Positions 17,391-25,482 of a DNA stretch of 64,000 nt are shown here, piece by piece. Within the stretch, counting starts at the first letter, position 1. Each line of letters opens with the position of its first letter. The stretch is taken from NCBI GenBank assembly GCA_049645705.1, contig JBARUK010000067.1, positions 124,001 to 188,000 on the forward strand. Reading direction: 5' to 3'. Made by a program: the position numbers and the translations under genes. The stretch is from JBGNFV01 sp049645705. Its GTDB lineage: Bacteria; Bacteroidota; Bacteroidia; Cytophagales; Cyclobacteriaceae. A model generated the notes under the pieces. It made no database searches, had not been told where the DNA came from, and saw only the letters and a program-made list of their open reading frames with translations.

Positions 17391-17427
17391 AAGGGCGGTC
17401 CATTTTGGTCCGTCTTTCTTTTTTTAC
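17391..17427 (+). terminator. Terminator of the adhesin operon
   Basis: AAGGGCGGTCCA (17391-17402) pairs with TGGTCCGTCTTT (17406-17417) with one T-T mismatch and G-U wobbles, and a T-rich tract runs to 17425. Confidence 0.75.
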
Positions 17428-17469
17428 ACACCTCTGTTTGTTGTAGTTTTACACAAAAAAGTGAATCCT

Positions 17470-17844
17470 ATGTATAAGACATTTATAGCCGTCGCTGCCC
17501 TGTCCGGTGCTATAGCGGTAGCCTTGGGAGCCTTCGGAGCCCACGCCCTCGGCCCTAAGCTGGAAGCCGCCGGAAGGCTGGATACCTACGAAACAGCCGT
17601 GAAGTACCAGTTCTACCATACCCTGGCGCTGCTGTTCATTGGTCTCATAGCATCTAAGGCTCCCTCCTCTACCCTGCTGTGGTCTGGCTGGCTCATGGTG
17701 GCAGGTATCATTATATTCAGCGGTTCTCTCTACACACTTTGCCTTACCGGACAGCGCTGGCTAGGTGCTGTAACACCTATTGGCGGCACAGCTTTTATTG
17801 CTGCATGGGTACTGCTTATGCTGCACGCGATACGAGAGGTGTAA
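17470..17844 (+). CDS. DUF423 family membrane protein
   Basis: The 124-aa protein has four predicted membrane helices and the DUF423 opening: a first helix ending in ALGAFGAHALGPKL, then TYETAVKYQFYHTLALL. Function of the family is unknown; it resides in the inner membrane. A GTG at 17461 would add three residues (MNP); the ATG at 17470 is used because the first helix begins right after it. It is a single-gene unit between a terminator and the toxin-antitoxin module. Confidence 0.88.
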   Translation: MYKTFIAVAALSGAIAVALGAFGAHALGPKLEAAGRLDTYETAVKYQFYHTLALLFIGLIASKAPSSTLLWSGWLMVAGIIIFSGSLYTLCLTGQRWLGAVTPIGGTAFIAAWVLLMLHAIREV

Positions 17845-17878
17845 AAAACTTTAAAACGTTTTGTAAAAATTAAGCAAT

Positions 17879-18298
17879 AAGTTAATTTCGGGTAAACGAA
17901 AGGCAATACTTTTACGTTCTTCAGAAGACGGTAAGAAAGCACTATACATTGATGAAGAAAATGCAGCTACTATCATTCAATTTTTACAGAGCCAGAGTAG
18001 CTACAAAAAGAAATTTGCTCTTATCTAGGAGTTGATACTTAACGAGAACCAACCTCCCAGAGACCTTTATGATAAGGAGAATATTGACAGTCAATGTGGC
18101 CACGTAACGGCAATGAAATTGGCAAAGGGCAAAAATAATCCCAGAATATACTGCCAGCAGTTCAGCCGTAAAGACAAGCAGGTATACGTTATCGTAGCAA
18201 GTGAGCTTCTTGAAAAAAAGAAATCTCAGAAGCTGACAAATAAAGAAAAACAAATCATCCGTAGAGTAGCGACTCACGAATATTACTTTGATGACTGA
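17879..18298 (+). pseudogene. HigB/RelE-like toxin frame interrupted by an in-frame TAG
   Basis: One frame reads KLISGKRKAILLRSSEDG...KKKFALI, meets TAG at 18026-18028, then continues without any shift as ELILNENQPPRDLYDKEN...ATHEYYFDD to TGA at 18296-18298. The two halves make one plausible protein of about 140 residues, with VTAMKLAKGKNNPRIYCQQF and VIVASELLEKKKSQKL resembling HigB/RelE-type toxins. No ATG, GTG or TTG is found at the expected start either (AAG at 17879), so the start codon may also be lost. A TTG-started 88-aa fragment (from 18032) is the only open remainder. It overlaps the antitoxin start by 8 nt. It is most likely an inactivated toxin. Confidence 0.65.
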
Positions 18299-18707
18299 CC
18301 AAAATATAAAAACCTCGTTCGAAGATCTTCTCAAGCCTGAAAGTGAACAAGAGCAATATATCCTTAAGGGACAGGTGCTTGCTATGAAGTTTTTAGGTGA
18401 GATCGACGAAGCTATGGCCAGGCAAAAGCTTAAAAAAAAGGAACTGGCAAAATTAGTAGGTACCTCGCCATCTTATATAACTCAACTATTCAGAGGAGAT
18501 AGGAAGCCTAATTGGGAAATGCTCGTAAAGATGGCAGAGGCGTTGAACATTGAATTTCATGTGACGACAAGAGAGAAATATCAACGTTCTCAACATATCC
18601 GTATTCCGGAGATAAACGGAGAGTGGGTTTATCTCAATTATGATCATGTACCAAAAAGCAGTTACGATATAAAAACCGGTAACGACCAATTTGCACTGGC
18701 AGTATGA
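18291..18707 (+). CDS. XRE-family antitoxin (HigA-like)
   Basis: The 138-aa protein has a Cro/CI-type helix-turn-helix at about residues 44-85 (KKKELAKLVGTSPSYITQLF, then a conserved turn and LVKMAEALNIEF). An N-terminal helical arm precedes it, and a C-terminal tail of about 40 residues follows (REKYQRSQHIRIPEINGEW...). In toxin-antitoxin-chaperone systems the antitoxin tail is the chaperone-addiction segment; that role is inferred here from the neighbour. The ATG at 18291 is chosen over a TTG immediately before it. Its stop overlaps the next start by 4 nt (ATGA). Confidence 0.85.
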   Translation: MTDQNIKTSFEDLLKPESEQEQYILKGQVLAMKFLGEIDEAMARQKLKKKELAKLVGTSPSYITQLFRGDRKPNWEMLVKMAEALNIEFHVTTREKYQRSQHIRIPEINGEWVYLNYDHVPKSSYDIKTGNDQFALAV

Positions 18708-19159
18708 TAGCTAATAAATCACCTTTGAAACTACAGCGCTTTGTCCTGTTTGAGCTAGGTTATGCGTTTAGCGTTCCAATTGATCAAGAAGAAGAAGAAC
18801 TTAACTGGTTTGATATTATCGATTCATACCCAATTGATATTGATTTTGATCACTTTGAAAACAAAGACGAACGGGTTGAAGTAAGAATCAAAATTACGGT
18901 AAACGCTAAGAAAGAATTTAGTGGATTTACTCTATCGGGACAAGGTGTGGGTGTTTTTTCGATGGAAACCGAAGATGATATTGAAGAGAGCTTAGCAAAC
19001 AATCTGCGGATATTTTCCTCTTTGAATATATGTATAAACTCTTTGAGAAATGAGTTCGCCTCATGTACTTCTCAAAGCCCGATCGGTGGGTATTACCTAC
19101 CTGCCATAGATATTGCGAGCCTTATAGACGAGAAAAAGAAAGAAGTTAGTAAAGCCTAA
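18704..19159 (+). CDS. SecB-like chaperone of a TAC-type toxin-antitoxin module
   Basis: The 151-aa acidic protein matches the SecB fold in outline: long beta strands VEVRIKITVNAKKEFSGFTL, a GVGVFSME strand, the helix LANNLRIFSSLNICINSLRNEF, and a YYLPAIDIASLI segment analogous to the LPPINFxxL end of SecB. Sequence identity to export SecB is low. Bacteroidota generally lack a classical SecB, and the gene is translationally coupled to a HigA-like antitoxin, so a dedicated antitoxin chaperone (as Rv1957 of Mycobacterium tuberculosis) is the best reading. A structure comparison would settle it. Confidence 0.65.
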   Translation: MIANKSPLKLQRFVLFELGYAFSVPIDQEEEELNWFDIIDSYPIDIDFDHFENKDERVEVRIKITVNAKKEFSGFTLSGQGVGVFSMETEDDIEESLANNLRIFSSLNICINSLRNEFASCTSQSPIGGYYLPAIDIASLIDEKKKEVSKA

Positions 19160-19176
19160 TGTCATATCTTCGACAA

Positions 19177-19211
19177 AAAAAGCCCTGCAGTTCATCACTG
19201 CAGGGCTTTTT
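19177..19211. terminator. Bidirectional terminator
   Basis: AAAAAGCCCTGCAGT (19177-19191) and ACTGCAGGGCTTTTT (19197-19211) form a perfect 15-bp stem with a 5-nt loop. It serves the SecB-like gene and the convergent rseP gene. Confidence 0.9.
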
Positions 19212-19230
19212 GGCTCAGGGGTTAATATCG

Positions 19231-20535
19231 TCAGATACTGGAAATGATATCGTTGCCCAGTATAAAGGCCATGAGCGCCAAAAGCAGGACCATACCTACT
19301 TTCTGGGCATTTTCCAGGAACTTGTCGGAAGGCCTGCGACCACTGATGATCTCATAGCTCAGGAAGGCCACGTGACCCCCATCCAGTGCAGGAATAGGCA
19401 GGAGATTCATGAAAGCCAGCACCATACTTATAAGGCCTACCAGACCCCAAAAACGTGACCATATCCATTGGTCTCCAAATGACTGCGCTATACGGATAGG
19501 ACCACTCATACTTTTGCGCGGGTCCAGCTCACCGGAAAACATCTTACCGAAAGCTTTGATCTGAAAACCAATCTGGCTGAAAGCCATGGTTGTGCCCTTA
19601 GGGATAGACTCGCCCAAGGTAAAACTACGTCTGCTTACGTTACCCTCATTCTTAGGTCTGAAGCCGAGTGTCCCTTCATTGGTTACGTCCGACTGCATCG
19701 TTAGCTTTTCGCCGCTACGATTTACTGTAAGGGTCACCTCACTGCCTGCATTTTTCTGTAGTGCCCCCTGAAGTTCATCGAACAGGGTAGTTTTTTCACC
19801 ATTTACCTCTACTATTCTATCACCTTTTTGCAGATCGATTTCAGCAGCAGGTGTGCCCGGTGCAACCTCATCTACACTAAAGGGCCAGCGAAAGGTAATA
19901 AAGTTCTTATTCTCTGAAAGCTGATCCAGAAAGTCTGCGGGTACTTCCACAGAAAGCGTATCACTATCACGAAGCACAGTGTACGTAAGCTTGTCTTCCA
20001 GGAAGATCTCTATGTTGACCAGGTCACTGAAGCTTTCGTAATCCATGCCGTTTACAGCAAGGACCTTATCACCTGTTTCGAAGCCAAGCTGCTGACCGAG
20101 GTCTTCCGCCTCAATTCCGTATTTGTATACCTCTTCTTTTGGCACATCGGTTTCACCGTAGTAGTATGTAATGCCAATAAAGACGAGTACACCAAGAATC
20201 ACGTTCATGATAATACCTCCCAGCATCACAATAAGACGCTGCCAGGCCGGTTTTGCTCGGAATTCATACGGCTCAGGCTCCTTTTTCATAGCCTCGGTAT
20301 CCAAAGACTCGTCTATCATACCGGTGATCTTAACAAAACCACCCAGGGGTATGGCGCCGAGGGAATATTCGGTTTCGCCTTTCTTAAAGCCGAATAGCTT
20401 CGGAGGAAACCCTATGTAGAATTTCTCCACGCGCATACCGAAGGCTTTAGCAGCAATCATGTGTCCGGCCTCATGCAGTCCGATAAGGATTACGAGTGCC
20501 AGCACAAGCTGCGCTATCATAATGACTGTACCCAT
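19231..20535 (-). CDS. rseP: RIP metalloprotease RseP (site-2 protease)
   Basis: The 434-aa inner-membrane protease has the zinc motif HEAGH (H21, E22, H25) in its first helix and the second metal motif LDGGH (D385) in a C-terminal helix. Two PDZ domains lie between (about 130-205 and 210-290; EEDxxGQQLGFETGDKVLAVNG and PGTPAAEIDLQKGDRIVEVNGE). It cleaves anti-sigma factors or signal-peptide remnants within the membrane. It begins on the base next to the dxr stop, in a GH3-dxr-rseP operon; dxr-rseP linkage is common in bacteria. Confidence 0.95.
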   Translation of the reverse strand: MGTVIMIAQLVLALVILIGLHEAGHMIAAKAFGMRVEKFYIGFPPKLFGFKKGETEYSLGAIPLGGFVKITGMIDESLDTEAMKKEPEPYEFRAKPAWQRLIVMLGGIIMNVILGVLVFIGITYYYGETDVPKEEVYKYGIEAEDLGQQLGFETGDKVLAVNGMDYESFSDLVNIEIFLEDKLTYTVLRDSDTLSVEVPADFLDQLSENKNFITFRWPFSVDEVAPGTPAAEIDLQKGDRIVEVNGEKTTLFDELQGALQKNAGSEVTLTVNRSGEKLTMQSDVTNEGTLGFRPKNEGNVSRRSFTLGESIPKGTTMAFSQIGFQIKAFGKMFSGELDPRKSMSGPIRIAQSFGDQWIWSRFWGLVGLISMVLAFMNLLPIPALDGGHVAFLSYEIISGRRPSDKFLENAQKVGMVLLLALMAFILGNDIISSI

Positions 20536-21705
20536 CTATTTAATCAGTTCTTTAGCTAAAATTCTGGTTTCTTTATCTGTCTCTACGTAATCCTCCAGAG
20601 CAGGTCGTTCTATGTAGGATATTTTTGACAAGCAGGAGTCTACTATGTCTGGCATATCCAGAAAACCTATTCTGTCACGTAAAAATTCCTCTACCGCAAT
20701 CTCATTGGCTGCATTCAGTATACAGGGCTTATTCCCACCCTGCTTCAATGCCTCAAAGGCCAGCCCCAGGTTCCGGAACGTCTCCATGTCCGGCTTTTCG
20801 AAGGTGAGATTGGGGTAATCGGCAAAATTAAACCGCGGATAGTCCGCTTCAAAGCGATCCGGGTAGGAAAGTGCGAATTGTATAGGAAGGCGCATGTCGG
20901 GCAGACCCATCTGAGCCTTGATGCTACCGTCTGTAAACTGTACCATCGAGTGGATAATGGACTGAGGATGAACCACCACATCTATCTGAGATGTTTCCAG
21001 GCCAAACAGCCACTTGGCTTCGATCACCTCAAGTCCTTTGTTCATAAGGCTTGCCGAGTCGATCGTGACCTTTGCTCCCATATCCCAATTGGGGTGTTTC
21101 AGCGCCTGCTCCTTCTTTACTGTCTCCAGGAAACCGGAACTCTTTCCACGGAAGGGTCCGCCGCTGGCAGTAAGGATGATTTTTTCAATAGGGTTATGAA
21201 ATTCACCTATCAGGCATTGAAAAATAGCGCTGTGCTCAGAGTCTACAGGGTATAAGTTTACGCCTTTCTCACGCGCTTTTGCAGTTACCAGTTCACCGGC
21301 TACTACAAGCGTTTCTTTATTGGCCAGTGCTATATGCTTACCTGCTTCTATGGCTCGGAGGGTCGGTATCAGACCGGAATACCCTACCAGGGCCGTCAGT
21401 ACAATATCTATACTGTCCATCTCTACTACAGAGGCCAGCGACTTCTCACCTGAGTATACCTGTATACCCTGCGGGTCTAATGCAGAAAAGACTTTGTCGT
21501 AAAGCGATTCGTTACCTATTACAACGGTACGGGGCTTAAACTGAAGGGCCTGTTCGATAAGAAGATCGGCACTGTTTTGAGCCGTCAGGACAATCACCTC
21601 AAACTTGCCGGGGTGTCTGCCGATCACATCCAGGGCCTGGGTACCGATACTTCCTGTCGACCCCAGAATAGCTACGCCCCGGCGGGACTCATGTTGTTCA
21701 CTCAT
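20536..21705 (-). CDS. dxr: 1-deoxy-D-xylulose 5-phosphate reductoisomerase
   Basis: The 389-aa enzyme makes 2-C-methyl-D-erythritol 4-phosphate, the committed step of the MEP isoprenoid pathway. The NADPH motif GSTGSIGTQALDV sits at the N-terminus. The metal and substrate region reads YPVDSEHSAIFQCLIGE, followed by TASGGPFRG and the HPNWxMGAKVTIDSASLMNKGLE block. The frame is open up to 21834, but ATG 21705 gives the proper N-terminus; the extension would read into the GH3 gene. It is 7 nt downstream of the GH3 stop. Confidence 0.97.
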   Translation of the reverse strand: MSEQHESRRGVAILGSTGSIGTQALDVIGRHPGKFEVIVLTAQNSADLLIEQALQFKPRTVVIGNESLYDKVFSALDPQGIQVYSGEKSLASVVEMDSIDIVLTALVGYSGLIPTLRAIEAGKHIALANKETLVVAGELVTAKAREKGVNLYPVDSEHSAIFQCLIGEFHNPIEKIILTASGGPFRGKSSGFLETVKKEQALKHPNWDMGAKVTIDSASLMNKGLEVIEAKWLFGLETSQIDVVVHPQSIIHSMVQFTDGSIKAQMGLPDMRLPIQFALSYPDRFEADYPRFNFADYPNLTFEKPDMETFRNLGLAFEALKQGGNKPCILNAANEIAVEEFLRDRIGFLDMPDIVDSCLSKISYIERPALEDYVETDKETRILAKELIK

Positions 21706-21712
21706 GTAAAAA

Positions 21713-23221
21713 TCAATTCGTTTCCAGTCTGAACGACTGCAGTTTATCGGCGATCTTCCGGTCATTTGACAAGCGGGGCACTTTATTCTGTCCTCCCAGC
21801 TTACCTTCCGACCGCATATAATTGATAAAGGCACCCTTTTGCAAAGGTATAACCTCCAGTTTCCGTAAGATATTGCCTGTTATCAGATCGTCGTAATAGG
21901 AATTTAATTCCTGCAACTGCGAATTTAAGGTTTTTTCGAATGCTTCCCTATTTTCCGGAGGGTTTGCAAATTCTATGAACCACTCGTGCAGAGGAAGGCC
22001 CTCAGCCGGAGTTACCTGTGGTGCTACAGTAAACTCCACCACCTCTACTTCAGGGTGTTTTTTCATGGCATACTGCATGGCTTTTTCTACCTCCTCCCCT
22101 ATCACGTGTTCCCCGAATGCCGATATGAAATGCTTGATCCGGCCAGACACGATAAGCCGGTAAGGATCCTTGGAAACAAACTTGACAGTATCACCGATAT
22201 TGTACCCCCACAAGCCCGCATTTGTATTTAGTATAATGACATAGTTCCTGCCCAGATCCACCTCATCTATCCGCAGGCGGCGGGGGTTGTCGTTGAAGAA
22301 CTCTTCAGCCGGAATGAATTCGTAGAAGATACCGCTGTCTAGTTGAATCAGCAGACCTGGTTCCGTCTGGGTGTCCTGGAAGGCAATGAAGCCTTCGCTG
22401 GCCGGGTAGGTTTCCACGCTATCTACCCGCCCGCCGATACTTTCGTATAGCTTTGCACGGTATGGCTCAAAGTTTACTCCACCGTAGACGAAGAGGCCGA
22501 AATTCGGAAACACATCCTTTATCTTCCTACCCCCCAGACGCTGGCTTATCCGGTCGAAGTACATCTGTACCCAGGGCGGAATACCCGAAATGAGACTCAT
22601 ATCCTGGTCAATGGTTTCGTCGATGATCTTCTCCAGCTTTTCCTCCCAGTCTTCTATACAGTTCGTCTCATAGCTGGGCATCTGATTAGTACGCAGGTAG
22701 CCGGGTACATGGTGGTTTACTATACCTGAAAGCCTGCCCACCGGTATGCCGTTCTTCTCCTCCAGCTCGGGGCTGCCACTCAGAAAGATCAGCTTACCGT
22801 CGAGAAACTGGCCATTTCCGGTTTCATGAACGTAGTTAAGCAGGGCGTTACGTGCACTGTTAATATGGTTAGGTATAGAGTCCTTGGTAATAGGAATATA
22901 TTTCACCCCGGAGGTGGTGCCACTTGTTTTAGAAAGATAGCTGGGCTTACCAGGCCATAGCACATCAGCTTCCCCTTGCACCATACGGTCTACGTAAGTC
23001 CTAAGTCCCTCATAGTCTCTCATAGGCACTCTTTCTTTGAAATCCGCATGGTTTCGGATAGAGCCGAAGTCGTGGTCACGTCCAAAGGCAGTCCCTGCAG
23101 CTTTTTTGATCAAATTCTGAAACACCCTTTCCTGCGTGGCGGCAGGCTCGGAAGCCCAAGCCTTTTGTTTTTTTACTACGTAGGCAGCCAGCGGCTTACT
23201 TAAAAAAGATCGTATCCCCAT
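21713..23221 (-). CDS. GH3 auxin-responsive promoter family protein
   Basis: The 502-aa protein belongs to the GH3 branch of the adenylate-forming superfamily. The ATP motif SKTSGTTSGVKYIPIT (about residues 95-111), a later YPASEGFIAFQD and the NAGLWGYNIGDTVKF motif are clear. Plant GH3 enzymes conjugate amino acids to acyl acids; the bacterial substrate is unknown. It is cytoplasmic and heads the operon with dxr and rseP. The start ATG at 23221 lies only 5 nt from a good -7 element, so the transcript may be leaderless. Confidence 0.9.
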   Translation of the reverse strand: MGIRSFLSKPLAAYVVKKQKAWASEPAATQERVFQNLIKKAAGTAFGRDHDFGSIRNHADFKERVPMRDYEGLRTYVDRMVQGEADVLWPGKPSYLSKTSGTTSGVKYIPITKDSIPNHINSARNALLNYVHETGNGQFLDGKLIFLSGSPELEEKNGIPVGRLSGIVNHHVPGYLRTNQMPSYETNCIEDWEEKLEKIIDETIDQDMSLISGIPPWVQMYFDRISQRLGGRKIKDVFPNFGLFVYGGVNFEPYRAKLYESIGGRVDSVETYPASEGFIAFQDTQTEPGLLIQLDSGIFYEFIPAEEFFNDNPRRLRIDEVDLGRNYVIILNTNAGLWGYNIGDTVKFVSKDPYRLIVSGRIKHFISAFGEHVIGEEVEKAMQYAMKKHPEVEVVEFTVAPQVTPAEGLPLHEWFIEFANPPENREAFEKTLNSQLQELNSYYDDLITGNILRKLEVIPLQKGAFINYMRSEGKLGGQNKVPRLSNDRKIADKLQSFRLETN

Positions 23222-23226
23222 GCTTA

Positions 23227-23234
23227 CAAATGTA
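23227..23234 (-). promoter_or_regulatory. -7 element of the GH3-dxr-rseP operon
   Basis: TACATTTG on the minus strand matches TAnnTTTG exactly. The -33 box is not evident. Its distance of 5 nt from the ATG implies a leaderless or nearly leaderless mRNA. Confidence 0.4.
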
Positions 23235-23498
23235 TAGAAAATGTCAGAATCACGTACATAACAAGCTGCTATGTTATAAAGGCCCTGGAGCGATTCAGGT
23301 TATGGTTAAAATATAATAAAAAGTACAGATCAGGATGCTTTTCGGATTCTAATCAATCAAATTAACAAAGCACTGAAAAATCCATTACGCTGACTAATCC
23401 TGACGGTAGTAAGTTCGGGTGCATACTAAACTACCATCCGGATATGCTGGAAGCAGAACCGGAAGCTCCTGGTCGCTCCGAGAAGCGAAAGCGTAATA

Positions 23499-23709
23499 TT
23501 GGAAAATGGCGTTAGGATATGCCATATATACCCCGGCCTGATCCGGCAAACGGGCTTCGAAGAGGGTTTTGTCATCATGGACTATGAACAAGCAGCCGAC
23601 CGACTCGCCGAAGAACTGGAAAATGTATTATTGAACGTGCGCGGCCGGGCAATAGTAGAATGGGTGAACGGCCGGGGGAGTACGGGGGTATTGCAGCTTT
23701 GTATTCTAA
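23499..23709 (+). pseudogene. Remnant of a DegP/HtrA protease (C-terminal PDZ domain)
   Basis: The frame reads LENGVRICHIYPGLIRQTGF, EEGFVIMDYEQ, then an ALEN-type helix and NVRGRAIVEWVNGRG. This is the shape of the second PDZ domain of Bacteroidota DegP (ENGVxVxxxxPGxLRxxGIxEGFxI, then xxRGGxxIExxxxxG). A one-base shift near 23680 would give a YCSFVF end with TAA at 23707-23709, like the YYGFGL end of such proteins. No protease domain or start precedes it, and upstream sequence has stops in all three frames. It is therefore a decayed fragment, not a functional gene. Confidence 0.55.
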
Positions 23710-23712
23710 AGG

Positions 23713-23746
23713 AAAAAAGCCTTCCACTGATTCGGCGGATGGCTTT
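23713..23746 (-). terminator. Terminator of precursor 2
   Basis: On the minus strand AAAGCCATCC (23746-23737) pairs with GGAAGGCTTT (23725-23716) with one mismatch, then runs into T residues. It begins 5 nt after the precursor stop, supporting that small gene as a transcription unit. Confidence 0.6.
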
Positions 23747-23751
23747 TCCGA

Positions 23752-23919
23752 TTAGTTTCTCAGGCAGCCAGAGCATTCGCAGGTGCACTCACAGGGTCCT
23801 GGCTCCGACCATACTTCTTCTGCTTCTTTCATCACTCCGGCACGAAGGAAATTTCGTTCGGAAGCAGTAATAAAACTGAATACTTTGAGGTTGTGAAGGT
23901 TTAGTTTTTTACGTTTCAT
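23752..23919 (-). CDS. Lanthipeptide-like RiPP precursor 2
   Basis: This 55-aa minus-strand frame starts MKRKKLNLHNLKVFSFITA, the same leader pattern as the peptides at 9.2 and 62.5 kb. Its C-terminus packs five Cys alternately (43, 45, 47, 49, 52) within GPCECTCECSGCLRN. Only one Thr and one Ser lie among the Cys, so lanthionine capacity is low and disulfide or metal binding is also possible. No GG motif precedes the core; residues 27-40 are acidic. A terminator lies directly downstream and a perfect palindrome 13 nt upstream. No modification genes are near. Confidence 0.72.
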   Translation of the reverse strand: MKRKKLNLHNLKVFSFITASERNFLRAGVMKEAEEVWSEPGPCECTCECSGCLRN

Positions 23920-23932
23920 AATGATTGATTTG

Positions 23933-23942
23933 GTTACGTAAC
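23933..23942. promoter_or_regulatory. Palindrome upstream of precursor 2
   Basis: GTTACGTAAC is a perfect 10-bp palindrome 13 nt before the precursor start. It lies also just downstream of the dnaA stop (23978 on the minus strand). Confidence 0.35.
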
Positions 23943-23977
23943 TAAACCCAGAAGATAGGAAGAAAGAAGGATAATTT

Positions 23978-25429
23978 TTAGACAGCTACCCGAACGCGCA
24001 GTTTTTTCTTAAGCGACTCAACAGCATTTTTCATCTTATTGTCTATCGTCACCATATCATTTACACTCTGCACGGCATGAATTACGGTACTGTGATCACG
24101 GCCACCAAAGTGAAACCCGATGGATTTAAGAGAGTGGTTAGTGTATTCTTTGCAAAAGTACATGGCTACCTGCCTGGCAATGACGATCTCCTTTTTACGG
24201 GTCTTCGCCTTCATATCATCCAGGCTTATGTTAAAAAATTCGCTTACCGTCTTCTGGATAAAGTCTACGCCTACTTCAGTCTCTATATCAGCCACTATAT
24301 GCTTCAGGCACTGCTTGGCCAGCTCCAGGTTTATCTCCTGCCGGTTTAGCGAAGCATGGGCTATCAGGCTTATGATTACCCCTTCCAGTTCACGAATATT
24401 GGTATCTACGCTGTAGGCTACGTATTCGATCACATCGTCAGGAATGTCGATTCCGTCAGACTGCATCTTATTTTGAATGATCGCGATCCGTGTTTCCAGA
24501 TCGGGCAACTGTAAATCTGCAGTCAGACCCCACTTAAAGCGGCTGAGCAGCCGTTCTTGCAAGCCGTGAAGATCCCGGGGAGGGCAATCGCTGGTCATTA
24601 TGATCTGCTTGCCAGACTGGTGCAGGTGGTTGAATATATGGAAGAATATTTCCTGGGTTTTCTCCTTATTGGCCAGGAACTGTACATCATCGAGAATGAG
24701 CACATCCATTTCCAGGAAGAAATTACTAAAGTCCTGAACGCGATTATTACGAAGGGCCTCAATAAACTGATTAGTAAACTTCTCGGATGAGACGTAGTAA
24801 ATTCGTCTGCCCGGCAGGCTCTGTCTGATCTCATTCCCGATCGCCTGTACCAGATGAGTCTTTCCAAGGCCTACTCCCCCATACACCATCAGAGGATTGA
24901 AGGAGGTAATTCCGGGTTTTTGGGCTACAGCAAATCCGGCAGAGCGCCCCAGCCTGTTGCAGTCACCTTCCACGAAGGTATCGAAGGTATAACTGGGGTT
25001 GAGCTGAGGATCATGAGGAGCAGGAACCGGCGGATTGGGGTCGGCGGCAGCATAGTCTCTTCCGTTATTGCTTTTGCCATTAGAGTAGAACGAGCCGTTC
25101 GACTGGGAAGAATTATTTTGAGCCTTTTTCTTTTCTGGGTATTTGACTGTGTAGGGCTGGCTGGTTGCTGACCCCTGGTCTACGATCACTGAATATTCAA
25201 GCCTGCCTTCTTTTCCGAGTACCTGGTCGATAGCGCCACGCAGCAAATGGACATAATGCTCCTCCAGCCACTCATAAAAAAACTGACTGGGAACTTGAAT
25301 AGTAAGTACCCCATCGACAAGTTTGAGCGGAACGATAGGCATGAACCATGTTCTGAAGCTCTGCTCACTTGTACCAGCCTTTATAAAGCGGAGACAATTA
25401 TCCCATACTGATTGACAGTCAATTTGCAT
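23978..25429 (-). CDS. dnaA: Chromosomal replication initiator DnaA
   Basis: The 483-aa protein has domain I (1 to about 85), a Asn/Ser/Pro-rich linker (about 100-145), the AAA+ domain with Walker A GGVGLGKTHL (184-193) and Walker B VLILDDVQF (243-251), and a C-terminal DNA-binding domain with the signature FGGRDHSTVIHAV. It binds DnaA boxes and opens the replication origin. The ATG at 25429 gives a normal domain I (VWDNCLRFIKAGTSEQSFRTWF). A palindrome lies 35 nt upstream. Neither dnaN nor recF is adjacent, which is usual for Bacteroidota. Confidence 0.97.
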   Translation of the reverse strand: MQIDCQSVWDNCLRFIKAGTSEQSFRTWFMPIVPLKLVDGVLTIQVPSQFFYEWLEEHYVHLLRGAIDQVLGKEGRLEYSVIVDQGSATSQPYTVKYPEKKKAQNNSSQSNGSFYSNGKSNNGRDYAAADPNPPVPAPHDPQLNPSYTFDTFVEGDCNRLGRSAGFAVAQKPGITSFNPLMVYGGVGLGKTHLVQAIGNEIRQSLPGRRIYYVSSEKFTNQFIEALRNNRVQDFSNFFLEMDVLILDDVQFLANKEKTQEIFFHIFNHLHQSGKQIIMTSDCPPRDLHGLQERLLSRFKWGLTADLQLPDLETRIAIIQNKMQSDGIDIPDDVIEYVAYSVDTNIRELEGVIISLIAHASLNRQEINLELAKQCLKHIVADIETEVGVDFIQKTVSEFFNISLDDMKAKTRKKEIVIARQVAMYFCKEYTNHSLKSIGFHFGGRDHSTVIHAVQSVNDMVTIDNKMKNAVESLKKKLRVRVAV

Positions 25430-25463
25430 CGGCCAGAAGGAAATGGATTAGGTGTTTTTCTCT

Positions 25464-25482
25464 CCCCTTAATATGTAAGGGG
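25464..25482. promoter_or_regulatory. Inverted repeat upstream of dnaA
   Basis: CCCCTTA and TAAGGGG are perfect 7-bp arms around ATATG, 35 nt before the dnaA start. It could be an operator or a leader hairpin of the dnaA message. Confidence 0.4.

Noticed and set aside
20536..21834. 432-aa version of Dxr
   Set aside because: The first 43 residues lie in the GH3 coding sequence; the normal Dxr N-terminus starts at 21705.
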